From Ascidiaceihabitans sp039975415 (lineage in GTDB: Bacteria; Pseudomonadota; Alphaproteobacteria; Rhodobacterales; Rhodobacteraceae), in NCBI RefSeq assembly GCF_039975415.1, contig NZ_JBDWHD010000004.1: a stretch of DNA of 64,000 nucleotides; one strand, given 5' to 3'. Of this stretch, positions 9,310 to 18,098 are shown one piece after another. Each line of letters starts with the position of its first letter. Position 1 is the stretch's first letter. Below the pieces are notes generated by a model. It had not been told where the DNA came from. It made no database searches and saw nothing but the letters and a program-made list of their open reading frames with translations. Made by a program: the position numbers and the translations under genes.

Positions 9310-9563
9310 GCACATCCCTAATTCTGGCCTGTCTTTGGGCTTTGATCGCAAATGTTCTGGCGATGACGCCCAGCAAAGATTTGCATTGGCGCAATGCCTA
9401 CATTCTGATCGCTATCGGCATCCCGATTGTGGGCTATGTCACATGGGAAAATGGCCCTTGGATTGGGCTTTTGGTGTTGGCGGCGGGGGTGTCAATCTTG
9501 CGCTGGCCCGTGATTTATCTGGGCCGCTGGGTGCGCCGGTTGGGCGGAAAGGGCGCGTCATGA
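9306..9563 (+). CDS. DUF2484-type small membrane protein, copy 2
   Basis: An 85-aa protein with the N-terminus LILACLWALIANVLAM, a PSKDLHWRN connector, two further hydrophobic segments and the C-terminal RWPVIYLGRWVRRL. It resembles DUF2484 more closely than its upstream neighbour does. Both share the pattern of helix, basic connector, two helices and an R-x-P-x-x-Y-L ending, which suggests an old tandem duplication. Coupled by ATGA overlaps on both sides. The role is unknown, but an envelope function is inferred from its position. Confidence 0.72.
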   Translation: MSTSLILACLWALIANVLAMTPSKDLHWRNAYILIAIGIPIVGYVTWENGPWIGLLVLAAGVSILRWPVIYLGRWVRRLGGKGAS

Positions 9564-9823
9564 GCTTTGTCTTCTTTATCCCCGTTATCCTGATGGGCTG
9601 CGTCAGTTTTGTGATCCTGTCGCAGCAACGGTTTTTGCTGTATTTCGGATGGCTTTTGACGGCGATCCTCGCGTTGGCGTTGATTTTCTGGAATGTGCTG
9701 GGCATCCCGCCGATGTCTGAAGGCCCCATGCTTGCCATTATCGCGTTTGCGCTGTTCCAAAGCGCGTGTGCCGTTATGGGATGGGTCTGGGGCCGAACCC
9801 GCAAAGATCGGGGAACGCTATGA
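9560..9823 (+). CDS. Small membrane protein C in the murC-murB interval
   Basis: An 87-aa protein with three hydrophobic helices (about residues 1-20, 25-47 and 57-77) and a basic C-terminal tail WGRTRKDRGTL. No recognised family. The start at 9560 forms an ATGA overlap with the preceding stop, and its stop forms another with the 35-codon gene that follows. The much longer frame opening at 9176 would overlap two coupled genes and is rejected. Confidence 0.7.
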   Translation: MSFVFFIPVILMGCVSFVILSQQRFLLYFGWLLTAILALALIFWNVLGIPPMSEGPMLAIIAFALFQSACAVMGWVWGRTRKDRGTL

Positions 9824-9927
9824 TCGAGATTATTCTGGTGGTGCTATTTTTGCCCGTATCATTGCTGATGATGTTTGCGGCGTGGTGCGCTTTGGCGCAA
9901 ATTCCCGAGGCGGAAGATGACACATGA
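9820..9927 (+). CDS. 35-residue single-pass membrane microprotein
   Basis: This short frame encodes MIEIILVVLFLPVSLLMMF followed by AAWCALAQIPEAEDDT. That is one transmembrane helix (about residues 3-27) and a short acidic tail. It is bounded by ATGA overlaps at 9820-9823 and 9924-9927, continuing the coupled chain exactly into murB, which is the main argument that it is translated. Automated callers with a length cut-off would miss it. No function can be assigned; it could act only as a translational relay to murB. Confidence 0.65.
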   Translation: MIEIILVVLFLPVSLLMMFAAWCALAQIPEAEDDT

Positions 9928-10841
9928 CTGAAATGCCACAGGTGCGCGGCACGGTAACGCCCGACCGGGATCTTTCGGATTTGACGTGGTTGCGCGTGGG
10001 CGGGCCTGCGGATTTTCTGTTCCGCCCTGCGGATGTCGAAGACCTAAGCGCTTTTTTGCGTGAATTGCCCGCTGATGTGGCGGTTTTCCCCATGGGTGTG
10101 GGCAGCAACCTGATTGTGCGCGACGGCGGCATAAAGGCTGTGGTGATCCGGATGGGGCGCGGGTTCAACGGGATAGAAATTGACGGCACCCGTGTCACAG
10201 CCGGCGCTGCGGCGCTGGATGCGCATGTGGCCCGTAAAGCCGCGGATGCCGGATTGGATTTGACGTTTTTGCGTACCATTCCGGGCAGTATCGGCGGCGC
10301 TGTGCGCATGAATGCAGGGTGCTACGGCAGCTATACTGCAGATGTTCTGGTATCGGCACAGGCCGTTTTGCGCAACGGTGATATTGTGACGTTGACACCA
10401 CAAGATCTGAATTTCTCCTATCGCCAAAGTGACTTACCCAAAGGCGCTGTGCTGATTTCAGCGACGTTTGAAGCGCCCGAAGGCCGTCCCGAGGCGCTAC
10501 ATGCGCGGATGACCGATCAAATCGCGAAGCGGGATGCCTCCCAACCCACCAAAGACCGCAGCGCTGGCAGTACCTTTCGCAATCCGGCTGGCTTTTCGTC
10601 AACGGGGCAGGCGGACGATGTGCATGATCTCAAGGCGTGGAAGGTCATTGATGATGCTGGGATGCGCGGTGCGCGCAAAGGCGGCGCACAGATGAGCGAG
10701 ATGCACTCGAATTTTTTGATCAATGCCGACAACGCGACGGCTGCCGATCTGGAAGGATTGGGTGAAGACGTGCGAAAAAAGGTTTACGATTCCAGCGGTA
10801 TCACGCTAGAATGGGAAATTATGCGGGTCGGTGAGAAATAA
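9924..10841 (+). CDS. murB: UDP-N-acetylenolpyruvoylglucosamine reductase
   Basis: MurB is the FAD enzyme that reduces the enolpyruvyl group to give UDP-MurNAc. The 305-aa protein shows the FAD-domain segments LRVGGPADF and GVGSNLIVRDGG, the flavin-binding RTIPGSIGGAVRMNAG, the active-site region SAGSTFRNP carrying the catalytic Ser, and the C-terminal MHSNFLIN. The start overlaps the stop of the 35-codon gene. It is the last gene of the uninterrupted overlap chain, and 96 bases separate it from ddl. Confidence 0.97.
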   Translation: MTEMPQVRGTVTPDRDLSDLTWLRVGGPADFLFRPADVEDLSAFLRELPADVAVFPMGVGSNLIVRDGGIKAVVIRMGRGFNGIEIDGTRVTAGAAALDAHVARKAADAGLDLTFLRTIPGSIGGAVRMNAGCYGSYTADVLVSAQAVLRNGDIVTLTPQDLNFSYRQSDLPKGAVLISATFEAPEGRPEALHARMTDQIAKRDASQPTKDRSAGSTFRNPAGFSSTGQADDVHDLKAWKVIDDAGMRGARKGGAQMSEMHSNFLINADNATAADLEGLGEDVRKKVYDSSGITLEWEIMRVGEK

Positions 10842-10937
10842 GGCGCTCAACTGGGTATAGCCCCGCAGATACAAAGCCAAAATTGGCATAATAATTAAAG
10901 GATCCGCAAAAGGGTCCGGGACATTAGAGGCACCACG

Positions 10938-11858
10938 GTGGGTCAGTCGAGCAGGACACCCCGAAACGTGGCGGTATTGATGGGCGGCCCAAGCGCAGAG
11001 CGCGAGGTGTCCCTGTCCACAGGCAAAGCCTGCGCCGCTGCATTGAGGGAAGAAAATATCAACGCGATCGAGGTCGACGCCGGCCCCGATCTTGTTGCGC
11101 GTTTACAAGACATTAAACCGGATGCTGTTCTCAATTGCCTGCATGGCCGCTGGGGCGAAGACGGTTGCGTACAGGGTGTGCTTGAATGGTTGGGCATTCC
11201 CTATTCCCATTCTGGCGTTTTGGCGTCCGCCCTTGCGATGGACAAACAGCGCAGCAAGGACGTGTTTGCACAGGCTGGATTGCCCATTGTCAAAAGCATC
11301 ATTGCCAAACGCGATGACGTTCGTGCGGCCCATGTGATGGAACCGCCCTACGTGGTGAAACCCAACAATGAAGGCTCCTCGGTAGGGGTGTATCTGGTTG
11401 AGGCCGAAAACAACGGGCCACCGCAGTTGGACGACGACATGCCCGATGAGGTGATGGTCGAAACCTTTGCGCCGGGCCGTGAATTGACCACGACTGTGAT
11501 GGGCGACCGCGCCTTGACGGTCACTGATATTCTCACCACCGGTTGGTACGACTACGACGCCAAATACAAAGAGGGCGGATCATCCCATGTGGTGCCTGCG
11601 GACGTGCCATCCGAGATTTTTGACCTGTGTATGGAGTATGCTAAGCGCGCCCATGATGCTTTGGGCTGTCGCGGTGTGTCGCGCACTGATTTCCGCTGGG
11701 ACGAGGCGCGTGGCGTAGACGGTTTGATCCTTTTAGAAACCAACACCCAGCCCGGCATGACCGCAACCTCCCTAAGCCCTGAACAGGGCGAGGCCGTAGG
11801 CATCACATTCCCCAAACTGTGCCGCTGGATGGTGGAGGACGCATCATGCAACCGCTAA
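10938..11858 (+). CDS. ddl: D-alanine--D-alanine ligase
   Basis: An ATP-grasp ligase that makes the D-Ala-D-Ala dipeptide for the peptidoglycan stem. The 306-aa protein has VLMGGPSAEREVSLSTG near the N-terminus, LHGRWGEDG in the substrate region, the ATP-grasp stretch VVKPNNEGSSVG, and the metal-binding LLETNTQPGMT near the C-terminus. It begins with GTG at 10938, as no upstream ATG is in frame. The last 13 bases overlap ftsQ. Confidence 0.96.
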   Translation: MGQSSRTPRNVAVLMGGPSAEREVSLSTGKACAAALREENINAIEVDAGPDLVARLQDIKPDAVLNCLHGRWGEDGCVQGVLEWLGIPYSHSGVLASALAMDKQRSKDVFAQAGLPIVKSIIAKRDDVRAAHVMEPPYVVKPNNEGSSVGVYLVEAENNGPPQLDDDMPDEVMVETFAPGRELTTTVMGDRALTVTDILTTGWYDYDAKYKEGGSSHVVPADVPSEIFDLCMEYAKRAHDALGCRGVSRTDFRWDEARGVDGLILLETNTQPGMTATSLSPEQGEAVGITFPKLCRWMVEDASCNR

Positions 11859-12715
11859 AGCGCCGCACCCCAAAGGCTGATCCGGCCCCGTCGCGTTGGT
11901 CATGGCGCTTGCAACGTCTGATGCTGACGCCCGGTTTTCGGTTCGGACTGCGGGTTGGTGTGCCGTTTGTGCTGACGCTGACGCTGGGCACTGCCTATTT
12001 TGCCAATCCCGACCGCCAACAAGCCATCCGCGACAGCGTGGCTGATACCCGCGCGGCCATTCAGGAACGCCCCGAATTTATGGTCACTTTGATGGCGATC
12101 GATGGTGTTGACACGCAGATGTCTGAAGATATTCGCGCCAATCTGGCCCTCGATTTTCCGATCAGCTCTTTTGATCTGGATCTTGAAGCCATGCGCACAA
12201 CCATCACGGATTTACCACCTGTCGCCGAGGCGGCTTTGCGGATCAGGCCGGGTGGTGTTTTAGAGGTTGATGTGACGCCACGGGTGCCTGTGGCCGTCTG
12301 GCGCAACCACTCTAGCCTATCATTGATTGATGCGACGGGGGCGCATGTGGCGCATATCCCGTTCCGTGTGGACCGGTCTGATTTGCCTTTGATCGCGGGG
12401 GACGGGGCCAATGCCTACATCTCTCAGGCGCTTGAGTTGCTGGACGTAGCGGCCCCGTTGGGTGACCGGCTGCGCGGTCTTGTGCGCATGGGGGAACGAC
12501 GCTGGGATGTGGTTCTGGACCGCGACCAACGCATTTTGTTACCAACTGAAAATCCGGTGCGTGCGCTAGAACGGGTCATTGCACTTGAGGGCGCCCAAGA
12601 CGTCCTAAGCCGCGATGTCGCGCGTGTGGATATGCGGCTGGGGCAACGTCCCACAGTCCAAATGAACAAGAACGCCACCACCGAGATGTGGCGCATCCGG
12701 CAGATAGGGCAGTAA
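11846..12715 (+). CDS. ftsQ: Cell division protein FtsQ
   Basis: FtsQ is a bitopic membrane protein that links early and late divisome components. The 289-aa product has a basic cytoplasmic N-terminus (about 30 residues), one membrane helix at about residues 33-51, then a POTRA-type domain beginning near FMVTLMAIDGVD and continuing into the beta domain ending RVDMRLGQRP. The ATG at 11846 lies inside the end of ddl. ftsA begins four bases after its stop, so ddl-ftsQ-ftsA form one transcript. Confidence 0.93.
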   Translation: MQPLKRRTPKADPAPSRWSWRLQRLMLTPGFRFGLRVGVPFVLTLTLGTAYFANPDRQQAIRDSVADTRAAIQERPEFMVTLMAIDGVDTQMSEDIRANLALDFPISSFDLDLEAMRTTITDLPPVAEAALRIRPGGVLEVDVTPRVPVAVWRNHSSLSLIDATGAHVAHIPFRVDRSDLPLIAGDGANAYISQALELLDVAAPLGDRLRGLVRMGERRWDVVLDRDQRILLPTENPVRALERVIALEGAQDVLSRDVARVDMRLGQRPTVQMNKNATTEMWRIRQIGQ

Positions 12716-12719
12716 GGTT

Positions 12720-14054
12720 ATGATGGATTTGTACGGCAGCCAACGCAGCATGCGCAACATGCGCAAAGTGGCAATGCAACGCGGTGTGGTGGCCATTCTG
12801 GATGTGGGCAGCTCTAAAATTGCATGTCTGGTGCTGCGCTTTGACGGTTCTGCCGATCTGGAAAGTGACGGCGAAATCGGGTCTTTGGCCGGTCAGTCGG
12901 GCTTTCGCGTCATTGGGGCTGCGACAACGCGGTCGCGCGGTGTGCGTTTTGGCGAAATCTCTGCCATGGCTGAAACCGAACGCGCCATCCGGACTGCGTT
13001 GCAAGCGGCCCAAAAGATGGCCGGTATCCGCGTGGACCATGTGATTGCATGTTATGGCGGTGGCGATCCGCGCAGCTACGGGCTTGACGCGCAAATCGGC
13101 TTGGATGGTCAGGTTGTGACCGAAGACGATGTTGCGCGTGTGTTGGCCAGCTGTGATGTGCCGGACTATGGCGCAGGACGCGAAGTGCTACACGCGCAAC
13201 CGGTCAACTTTGCTTTGGACCACCGATCCGGCCTAAGCGACCCGCGCGGCCAGCTTGGCAACGAGCTTAGCGTTGACATGCACATGCTGACCGTTGACGC
13301 AATGTCGGTGCAACATCTGGCGCATTGTATCAAACGCTGTGATCTGGAGTTGGCGGGGATCGCATCCTCTGCTTACGCATCGGGCATTGCGGCTTTGGTG
13401 GAAGACGAACAGGAACTGGGCGCGGCCTGCATTGATATGGGGGGCGGGTCCACGGGCGTGTCGATCTTTATCAAAAAGCACATGATCTATGGTGACGCGG
13501 TCCGGATGGGCGGCGATCATGTGACGTCAGACATTTCATTGGGTCTTCAAGTGCCCACCGCAAACGCCGAACGCATCAAGACATTCTATGGCGGGGTTCA
13601 TGCCACGGGCATGGATGATCGTGAGATGATCGAAATCGGCGGTGACACCGGTGACTATGAGCACGACCGCCGCACTGCGTCCCGCGCAGAGTTGATTGGC
13701 ATTATGCGGCCACGTGTGGAAGAGATTTTGGAAGAAGTCCGTGCGCGGCTTGACGCTGCTGGCTTTGACCATCTGCCAAGCCAGCAAATTGTTTTGACTG
13801 GCGGCGGCAGTCAAATTCCCGGTCTTGACGGACTGGCATCCAAAATTCTGGGCCACCAAGTGCGTTTGGGCCGGCCTTTGCGTGTGCATGGCCTACCACA
13901 AGCGGCGACGGGTCCGGGGTTTGCCTCTGCAGTTGGGCTGTCTTTGTTTGCAGCGCATCCGCAAGACGAATGGTGGGACTTCGATATTCCCGCAGACCGT
14001 TACCCCAAGCGCAGCCTGCGCCGCGCCGTCAAGTGGTTCCGCGACAACTGGTAA
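12720..14054 (+). CDS. ftsA: Cell division protein FtsA
   Basis: FtsA is the actin-like ATPase that tethers FtsZ to the membrane. The 444-aa protein shows the phosphate-1 motif ILDVGSSKIACL (about residues 24-35), the second phosphate motif IDMGGGSTGVS, the adenosine motif LTGGGSQIPG, and a C-terminal basic amphipathic stretch (RSLRRAVKWFRDNW) that fits the membrane-targeting helix. About 24 extra N-terminal residues precede the first motif, which is common in this group. A 172-base gap separates it from ftsZ. Confidence 0.96.
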   Translation: MMDLYGSQRSMRNMRKVAMQRGVVAILDVGSSKIACLVLRFDGSADLESDGEIGSLAGQSGFRVIGAATTRSRGVRFGEISAMAETERAIRTALQAAQKMAGIRVDHVIACYGGGDPRSYGLDAQIGLDGQVVTEDDVARVLASCDVPDYGAGREVLHAQPVNFALDHRSGLSDPRGQLGNELSVDMHMLTVDAMSVQHLAHCIKRCDLELAGIASSAYASGIAALVEDEQELGAACIDMGGGSTGVSIFIKKHMIYGDAVRMGGDHVTSDISLGLQVPTANAERIKTFYGGVHATGMDDREMIEIGGDTGDYEHDRRTASRAELIGIMRPRVEEILEEVRARLDAAGFDHLPSQQIVLTGGGSQIPGLDGLASKILGHQVRLGRPLRVHGLPQAATGPGFASAVGLSLFAAHPQDEWWDFDIPADRYPKRSLRRAVKWFRDNW

Positions 14055-14226
14055 CCCCTATATCTGGGTCCACACGCGAAATACCGTGAGATTTGGCGGG
14101 ATTTCGCCCACATTTTGGGGCAAATCTGTGTTTTTTGGGTGACGTTGCAAGCAAAAACGGCTAAGTTAAAAGCGGATTAGGCAAAAAAACCCGCGAATGC
14201 GGATTCGATAACAGGCGGACACATAC

Positions 14227-15858
14227 ATGACTTTGAACCTTTCGATGCCCGGACAGGACGAACTGAAACCTCGTATCACCGTGTTCGGTGTCGGGGGCGC
14301 TGGCGGCAATGCGGTCAATAATATGATCGAAAAGCAGCTGGACGGTGTGGATTTTGTTGTCGCCAACACAGACGCGCAGGCGCTGCAGCAATCCGCGTCC
14401 ACAACGCGCGTGCAGCTGGGCATCAAGGTCACTGAAGGCTTGGGGGCAGGGGCCCGCGCAAGCGTTGGTGCCGCGGCTGCCGAAGAAAGCATTGAACAGA
14501 TCGTTGATCATCTGGCGGGCGCACACATGTGCTTTATCACGGCTGGCATGGGGGGCGGCACCGGGACGGGTGCGGCGCCAATCATCGCACAAGCGGCCCG
14601 TGAATTGGGTGTCTTGACCGTCGGTGTTGTGACCAAGCCTTTCCAGTTTGAAGGCGCCAAGCGCATGCGTCAGGCCGAAGACGGTGTTGAGGCGTTGCAA
14701 AAGGTCGTCGACACGCTGATCATCATTCCCAACCAGAACCTGTTCCGCCTTGCGAACGAAAAAACCACCTTCACCGAAGCGTTTTCCATGGCGGATGACG
14801 TTTTGTACCAAGGTGTCAAAGGCGTGACGGACCTGATGGTGCGTCCGGGTCTTATCAACCTCGACTTTGCAGACGTGCGTTCCGTGATGGACGAGATGGG
14901 CAAAGCCATGATGGGCACAGGTGAGGCCGACGGCGAGGATCGCGCGATCCAGGCTGCAGAAAAAGCCATTGCGAACCCGCTGCTGGACGAAATCAGCCTG
15001 CGCGGTGCAAAAGGCGTGCTGATCAACATCACAGGCGCACACGACCTGACCTTGTTCGAACTGGACGAAGCGGCCAACCGTATCCGCGAAGAAGTCGATC
15101 CAGAGGCCAACATCATCGTGGGCTCCACGCTGGATACAGCCATGGAAGGCATGATGCGCGTCAGCGTTGTTGCCACAGGCATCGACGCGTTGGATGTGCA
15201 AACGGACATTCCTGTACCACGCCGCAGCATGCACGCGCCTTTGACAGCAACCGTGACAGCCGAAGCGCCTGCCGCACCTGTGTATGAAGAAGCACCGCAA
15301 ACCCAAGTCGCGGAAGCTGCTGCACCTCAGCCGCAGTTTGATGGTTTGGATGTTGAACAAGCGGCTGCATCTGACATGGCCGAAGACATCTTTGCAGACG
15401 AAATGCCAGTGGCCGCGCAGGACGACCTGCCACCACCTGCGTACCAGCCGCGTGTTGAAGCGTTTGAACCGCAGCCAGAGTTGGAAGCGGAGCCGCAAGC
15501 CTTTGTCGCACCGCGTGCACCTGCACCTGGCACACCATCGCCTGAGGCTTTGGCGCGTTTGCGTGCCGCGGCCCAAAAAGCAGCCCCTCAGGCCGAGCAA
15601 CAAGCAGCCCCTCAGGCTGCGCCAAACCAGCCAGCCGCAGAAGAGCGTCCACGCTTCGGGATCAATTCGTTGATCAACCGTATGACGGGCCACGCAGAAC
15701 AAGGTGCCGAACGCGCGCCGCAACAACCAGCCGTGCGTCAGCAACCGCCTGTGCAGCAACAAGCCGCCGCAGCACCTGCACCTCGTCCAGCCGAAGCTGC
15801 CGACCCAGAGCAAGAGCGGATCGAAATCCCCGCGTTTTTGCGCCGTCAAGCGAATTAA
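14227..15858 (+). CDS. ftsZ: Cell division protein FtsZ with long disordered linker
   Basis: FtsZ is the tubulin-like GTPase that forms the division ring. The 543-aa protein carries the GTP signature GGGTGTG at residues 109-115 and the GVGGAGGNAV loop near the N-terminus. The globular part ends near residue 320. A linker of about 210 residues rich in Ala, Pro, Gln and Glu follows, then the C-terminal peptide EIPAFLRRQAN that binds FtsA and other partners. Long linkers are usual in alphaproteobacteria. The 172-base upstream gap probably holds a separate promoter; a GANTC site (GATTC, 14202-14206) lies 20 bases before the ATG. Two hairpins follow the gene. Confidence 0.98.
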   Translation: MTLNLSMPGQDELKPRITVFGVGGAGGNAVNNMIEKQLDGVDFVVANTDAQALQQSASTTRVQLGIKVTEGLGAGARASVGAAAAEESIEQIVDHLAGAHMCFITAGMGGGTGTGAAPIIAQAARELGVLTVGVVTKPFQFEGAKRMRQAEDGVEALQKVVDTLIIIPNQNLFRLANEKTTFTEAFSMADDVLYQGVKGVTDLMVRPGLINLDFADVRSVMDEMGKAMMGTGEADGEDRAIQAAEKAIANPLLDEISLRGAKGVLINITGAHDLTLFELDEAANRIREEVDPEANIIVGSTLDTAMEGMMRVSVVATGIDALDVQTDIPVPRRSMHAPLTATVTAEAPAAPVYEEAPQTQVAEAAAPQPQFDGLDVEQAAASDMAEDIFADEMPVAAQDDLPPPAYQPRVEAFEPQPELEAEPQAFVAPRAPAPGTPSPEALARLRAAAQKAAPQAEQQAAPQAAPNQPAAEERPRFGINSLINRMTGHAEQGAERAPQQPAVRQQPPVQQQAAAAPAPRPAEAADPEQERIEIPAFLRRQAN

Positions 15859-15873
15859 TCTGATGAAAATATT

Positions 15874-15929
15874 GAATTGAGCCTGCCTCAATTCGTGACA
15901 AGGGGCTGCTTTTGAGCGGCCCTTTTTTT
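15874..15929 (+). terminator. Double hairpin terminator after ftsZ
   Basis: The first hairpin (15874-15894) is a perfect 8-base stem GAATTGAG / CTCAATTC with a 5-base loop. The second (15900-15929) is a GC-rich imperfect stem running from AAGGGGCTGC to GCGGCCCTT and ending in a run of seven T residues, the classic intrinsic terminator form. They start 16 bases after the ftsZ stop and would end the ddl-ftsQAZ transcript before lpxC. Confidence 0.75.
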
Positions 15930-16082
15930 CGTTTTATCAACGGCTTACAAGGGGCGCGGCATCTTTCTGCCGTTTTATGACAGTCATGTTTCAGACCGTT
16001 ACAAAGATTGAGTTGTGATGTGAGGGGGCGTTGCGTAGGTACATTCCAGCAGCGCCAAGTGCGCGACACTTTGAGGTTCTAC

Positions 16083-17006
16083 GTGCAGACAACGATCAAA
16101 TCACCCATCAGCTTTTCTGGACGCGGATTGCATTCCGGCGCTCCGGCCACGCTGACGATTCGTCCTGCAGGGGCCGAGCACGGGATTTGGTTTTCACGCG
16201 TGGATTTGAACGAAGGGGATCGTTTGATCCCGGCGCGTTGGGATGTTGTGAACCGGTCGCCCTTGTGCACAAAACTTGAAAATGCATCCGGCGTTACGGT
16301 GTCCACTGTAGAACATGTAATGGCTGCGATCGCAGGCTGCGGCATCCACAACGCACTGATTGAGATTGACGGACCTGAAGTGCCAATCGTTGATGGATCT
16401 GCCGTGCCGTTCGTGCGTGGCATCATGCAGCGCGGTGTGCGGGTGTTGGACGCTCCTGTACGCGCGTTTGAAATCATGCAGACCGTGACGGTTACAGAAG
16501 GCGATGCCACAGCGACATTGTCCCCCGCGGACACGCTTTACATTGATTTTGAGATCGATTTTGACGACGCGGCTATCGGCCGTCAGCACAAATCCTTGCG
16601 TATGAACAACGGCAGCTTTGCCCGCGAATTGTGCGACAGCCGCACCTTTTGCCGTCAGGCCGATGTTGATGCCATGCAAGCCAACGGATTGGCTTTGGGC
16701 GGTGTGTCAGGCCAGAATGCGGTCGTTTTTGATGGCGACGCGGTTCTAAGCCCGGGTGGTTTGCGTCATTCGGATGAACCTGTGCGCCATAAAATGTTGG
16801 ACGCTTTGGGCGATCTGGCCTTGGCCGGTGCCCCGCTGATCGGACGGTACACGGGCGTGCGGTCCGGCCATTCACTGACCAACACTTTGCTGCGTAAAGC
16901 CTTTGCGACGCCGGGCGCTGTGCGCATGGTGGTTTGTGATGCTCAGATAGCCACACGGTTGCCTGGATACGGGCTGGTATGGGATGAAATTCCGCAGGTT
17001 GCATAA
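16083..17006 (+). CDS. lpxC: UDP-3-O-acyl-N-acetylglucosamine deacetylase
   Basis: LpxC is the zinc-dependent deacetylase that commits precursor to lipid A synthesis. The 307-aa protein starts at GTG 16083 (family N-terminus QTTIKSPISFSGRGLHSG), preceded by GAGG at 16073-16076. An upstream ATG-less extension to 16008 is not used. Zinc and catalytic residues are visible: His78 in TVEHVMAA, the HKMLDALGD segment, and the late GHSLTN histidine. The size is normal for the family. It lies downstream of the ftsZ terminator, so it probably has its own promoter. Confidence 0.95.
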   Translation: MQTTIKSPISFSGRGLHSGAPATLTIRPAGAEHGIWFSRVDLNEGDRLIPARWDVVNRSPLCTKLENASGVTVSTVEHVMAAIAGCGIHNALIEIDGPEVPIVDGSAVPFVRGIMQRGVRVLDAPVRAFEIMQTVTVTEGDATATLSPADTLYIDFEIDFDDAAIGRQHKSLRMNNGSFARELCDSRTFCRQADVDAMQANGLALGGVSGQNAVVFDGDAVLSPGGLRHSDEPVRHKMLDALGDLALAGAPLIGRYTGVRSGHSLTNTLLRKAFATPGAVRMVVCDAQIATRLPGYGLVWDEIPQVA

Positions 17007-17147
17007 CTGCATCTGGTGGAATGGCCATCACTTTTACACAAATGCTGATTTCAGGTGCAATCATCGTTTTGCATGGTAAATTATTGTGTTAGGACGTACG
17101 CAAGAATGCTCTGAACGGGGTGGGTGACTGTGGTGAGGACGACAGAC

Positions 17148-18062
17148 ATGGTGAGTGGCAGATACCAAAATATGGGCCAGCACACGGTGACAAAGCGACA
17201 ATTGGGCAAGCGCACTGTGCGTCTGACCGGAGTTGTGCTTGTGGCGGCTATGCTTGCGGCATGTGGCGGTGGGGATCGCCCGACGCGAGGCAGCGTGTTC
17301 AATCAACAGGTCATCCCGCTGGAAGAATTCACCGCCCAACAGATTTTTGAGCGTGGCGAATATGAACTTGAAAATCGCCAACCCTCTGAAGCTGCGTTCT
17401 ATTTTGGCGAAATTGAACGCCTGTACCCCTATTCCGATTTGGCGCAACGTGCATTGATCATGCAAGCCTTCGCGCACCACCGCGATAAGGACTATCCAAA
17501 CAGCCGCTCTGCTGCGCAGCGTTTCATTGATTTTTACCCCGATGAAGATGATGCGGCCTACGCGCAGTATCTGTTGGCGTTGTCCTACTATGACCAAATC
17601 GACGAAGTGGGCCGCGATCAGGGTTTGACCTTCCAGGCCTTGCAATCTTTGCGTGACGTGATCGAACGCTATCCAGACAGCGAATATGCCAAAACATCCG
17701 TTTTGAAATTCGATCTGGCCTTTGACCACCTTGCGGGCAAGGAAATGGAAATTGGCCGCTATTATTTGCGCCGCGATCATTATGCATCCGCCATCAACCG
17801 GTTCCGTGTTGTGGTTGAGGATTTCCAAACAACCACGCACACCGCCGAGGCACTGCACCGTCTGGTCGAAGCCTATTTGTCCCTTGGATTGACAGATGAG
17901 GCACAAACCGCAGGCGCCATTCTGGGCTACAACTACCGGTCTACGGATTGGTACGAAGACAGCTACAAGCTGTTGACAGGGCGCGGGTTGGAACTGGAAG
18001 CGGCAGGCGACAGCTGGTTGCGCCAGATTTATCGTCAGATGCTTAAAGGTCGTTGGTTGTAA
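17148..18062 (+). CDS. bamD: Outer membrane assembly lipoprotein BamD
   Basis: BamD is the TPR lipoprotein of the BAM complex that inserts beta-barrel proteins into the outer membrane. The product has a lipoprotein signal with lipobox LAAC just before GGGDRP, then TPR-type helices such as RGEYELENRQPSEAAFYFGEIE, with conserved YP turns. The ATG at 17148 is preceded by GAGGA at 17135-17139. An ATG at 17172 (MGQHTVTK) and a GTG at 17124 are alternatives. recN follows within 36 bases and may be cotranscribed. Confidence 0.92.
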   Translation: MVSGRYQNMGQHTVTKRQLGKRTVRLTGVVLVAAMLAACGGGDRPTRGSVFNQQVIPLEEFTAQQIFERGEYELENRQPSEAAFYFGEIERLYPYSDLAQRALIMQAFAHHRDKDYPNSRSAAQRFIDFYPDEDDAAYAQYLLALSYYDQIDEVGRDQGLTFQALQSLRDVIERYPDSEYAKTSVLKFDLAFDHLAGKEMEIGRYYLRRDHYASAINRFRVVVEDFQTTTHTAEALHRLVEAYLSLGLTDEAQTAGAILGYNYRSTDWYEDSYKLLTGRGLELEAAGDSWLRQIYRQMLKGRWL

Positions 18063-18098
18063 AGTGCGGCATCGCACATACGCCACGGAATAACCCAC

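Noticed and set aside
10867..10916. Short palindromes (GCCAA-AA-TTGGC; GGATCC...GGGTCC) in the murB-ddl gap
   Set aside because: The stems are five to six bases and imperfect, with no T run, so no terminator or operator can be claimed.
14092..14112. GGCG-GGATTT-CGCC inverted repeat upstream of ftsZ
   Set aside because: It is short, not followed by a T run, and not clearly placed relative to a promoter.
14161..15891. A 576-codon open frame antisense to ftsZ
   Set aside because: It lies opposite a certain gene, is rich in Arg, Cys, His and Leu with no recognisable domain, and arises because high GC at third codon positions suppresses stops on the opposite strand.
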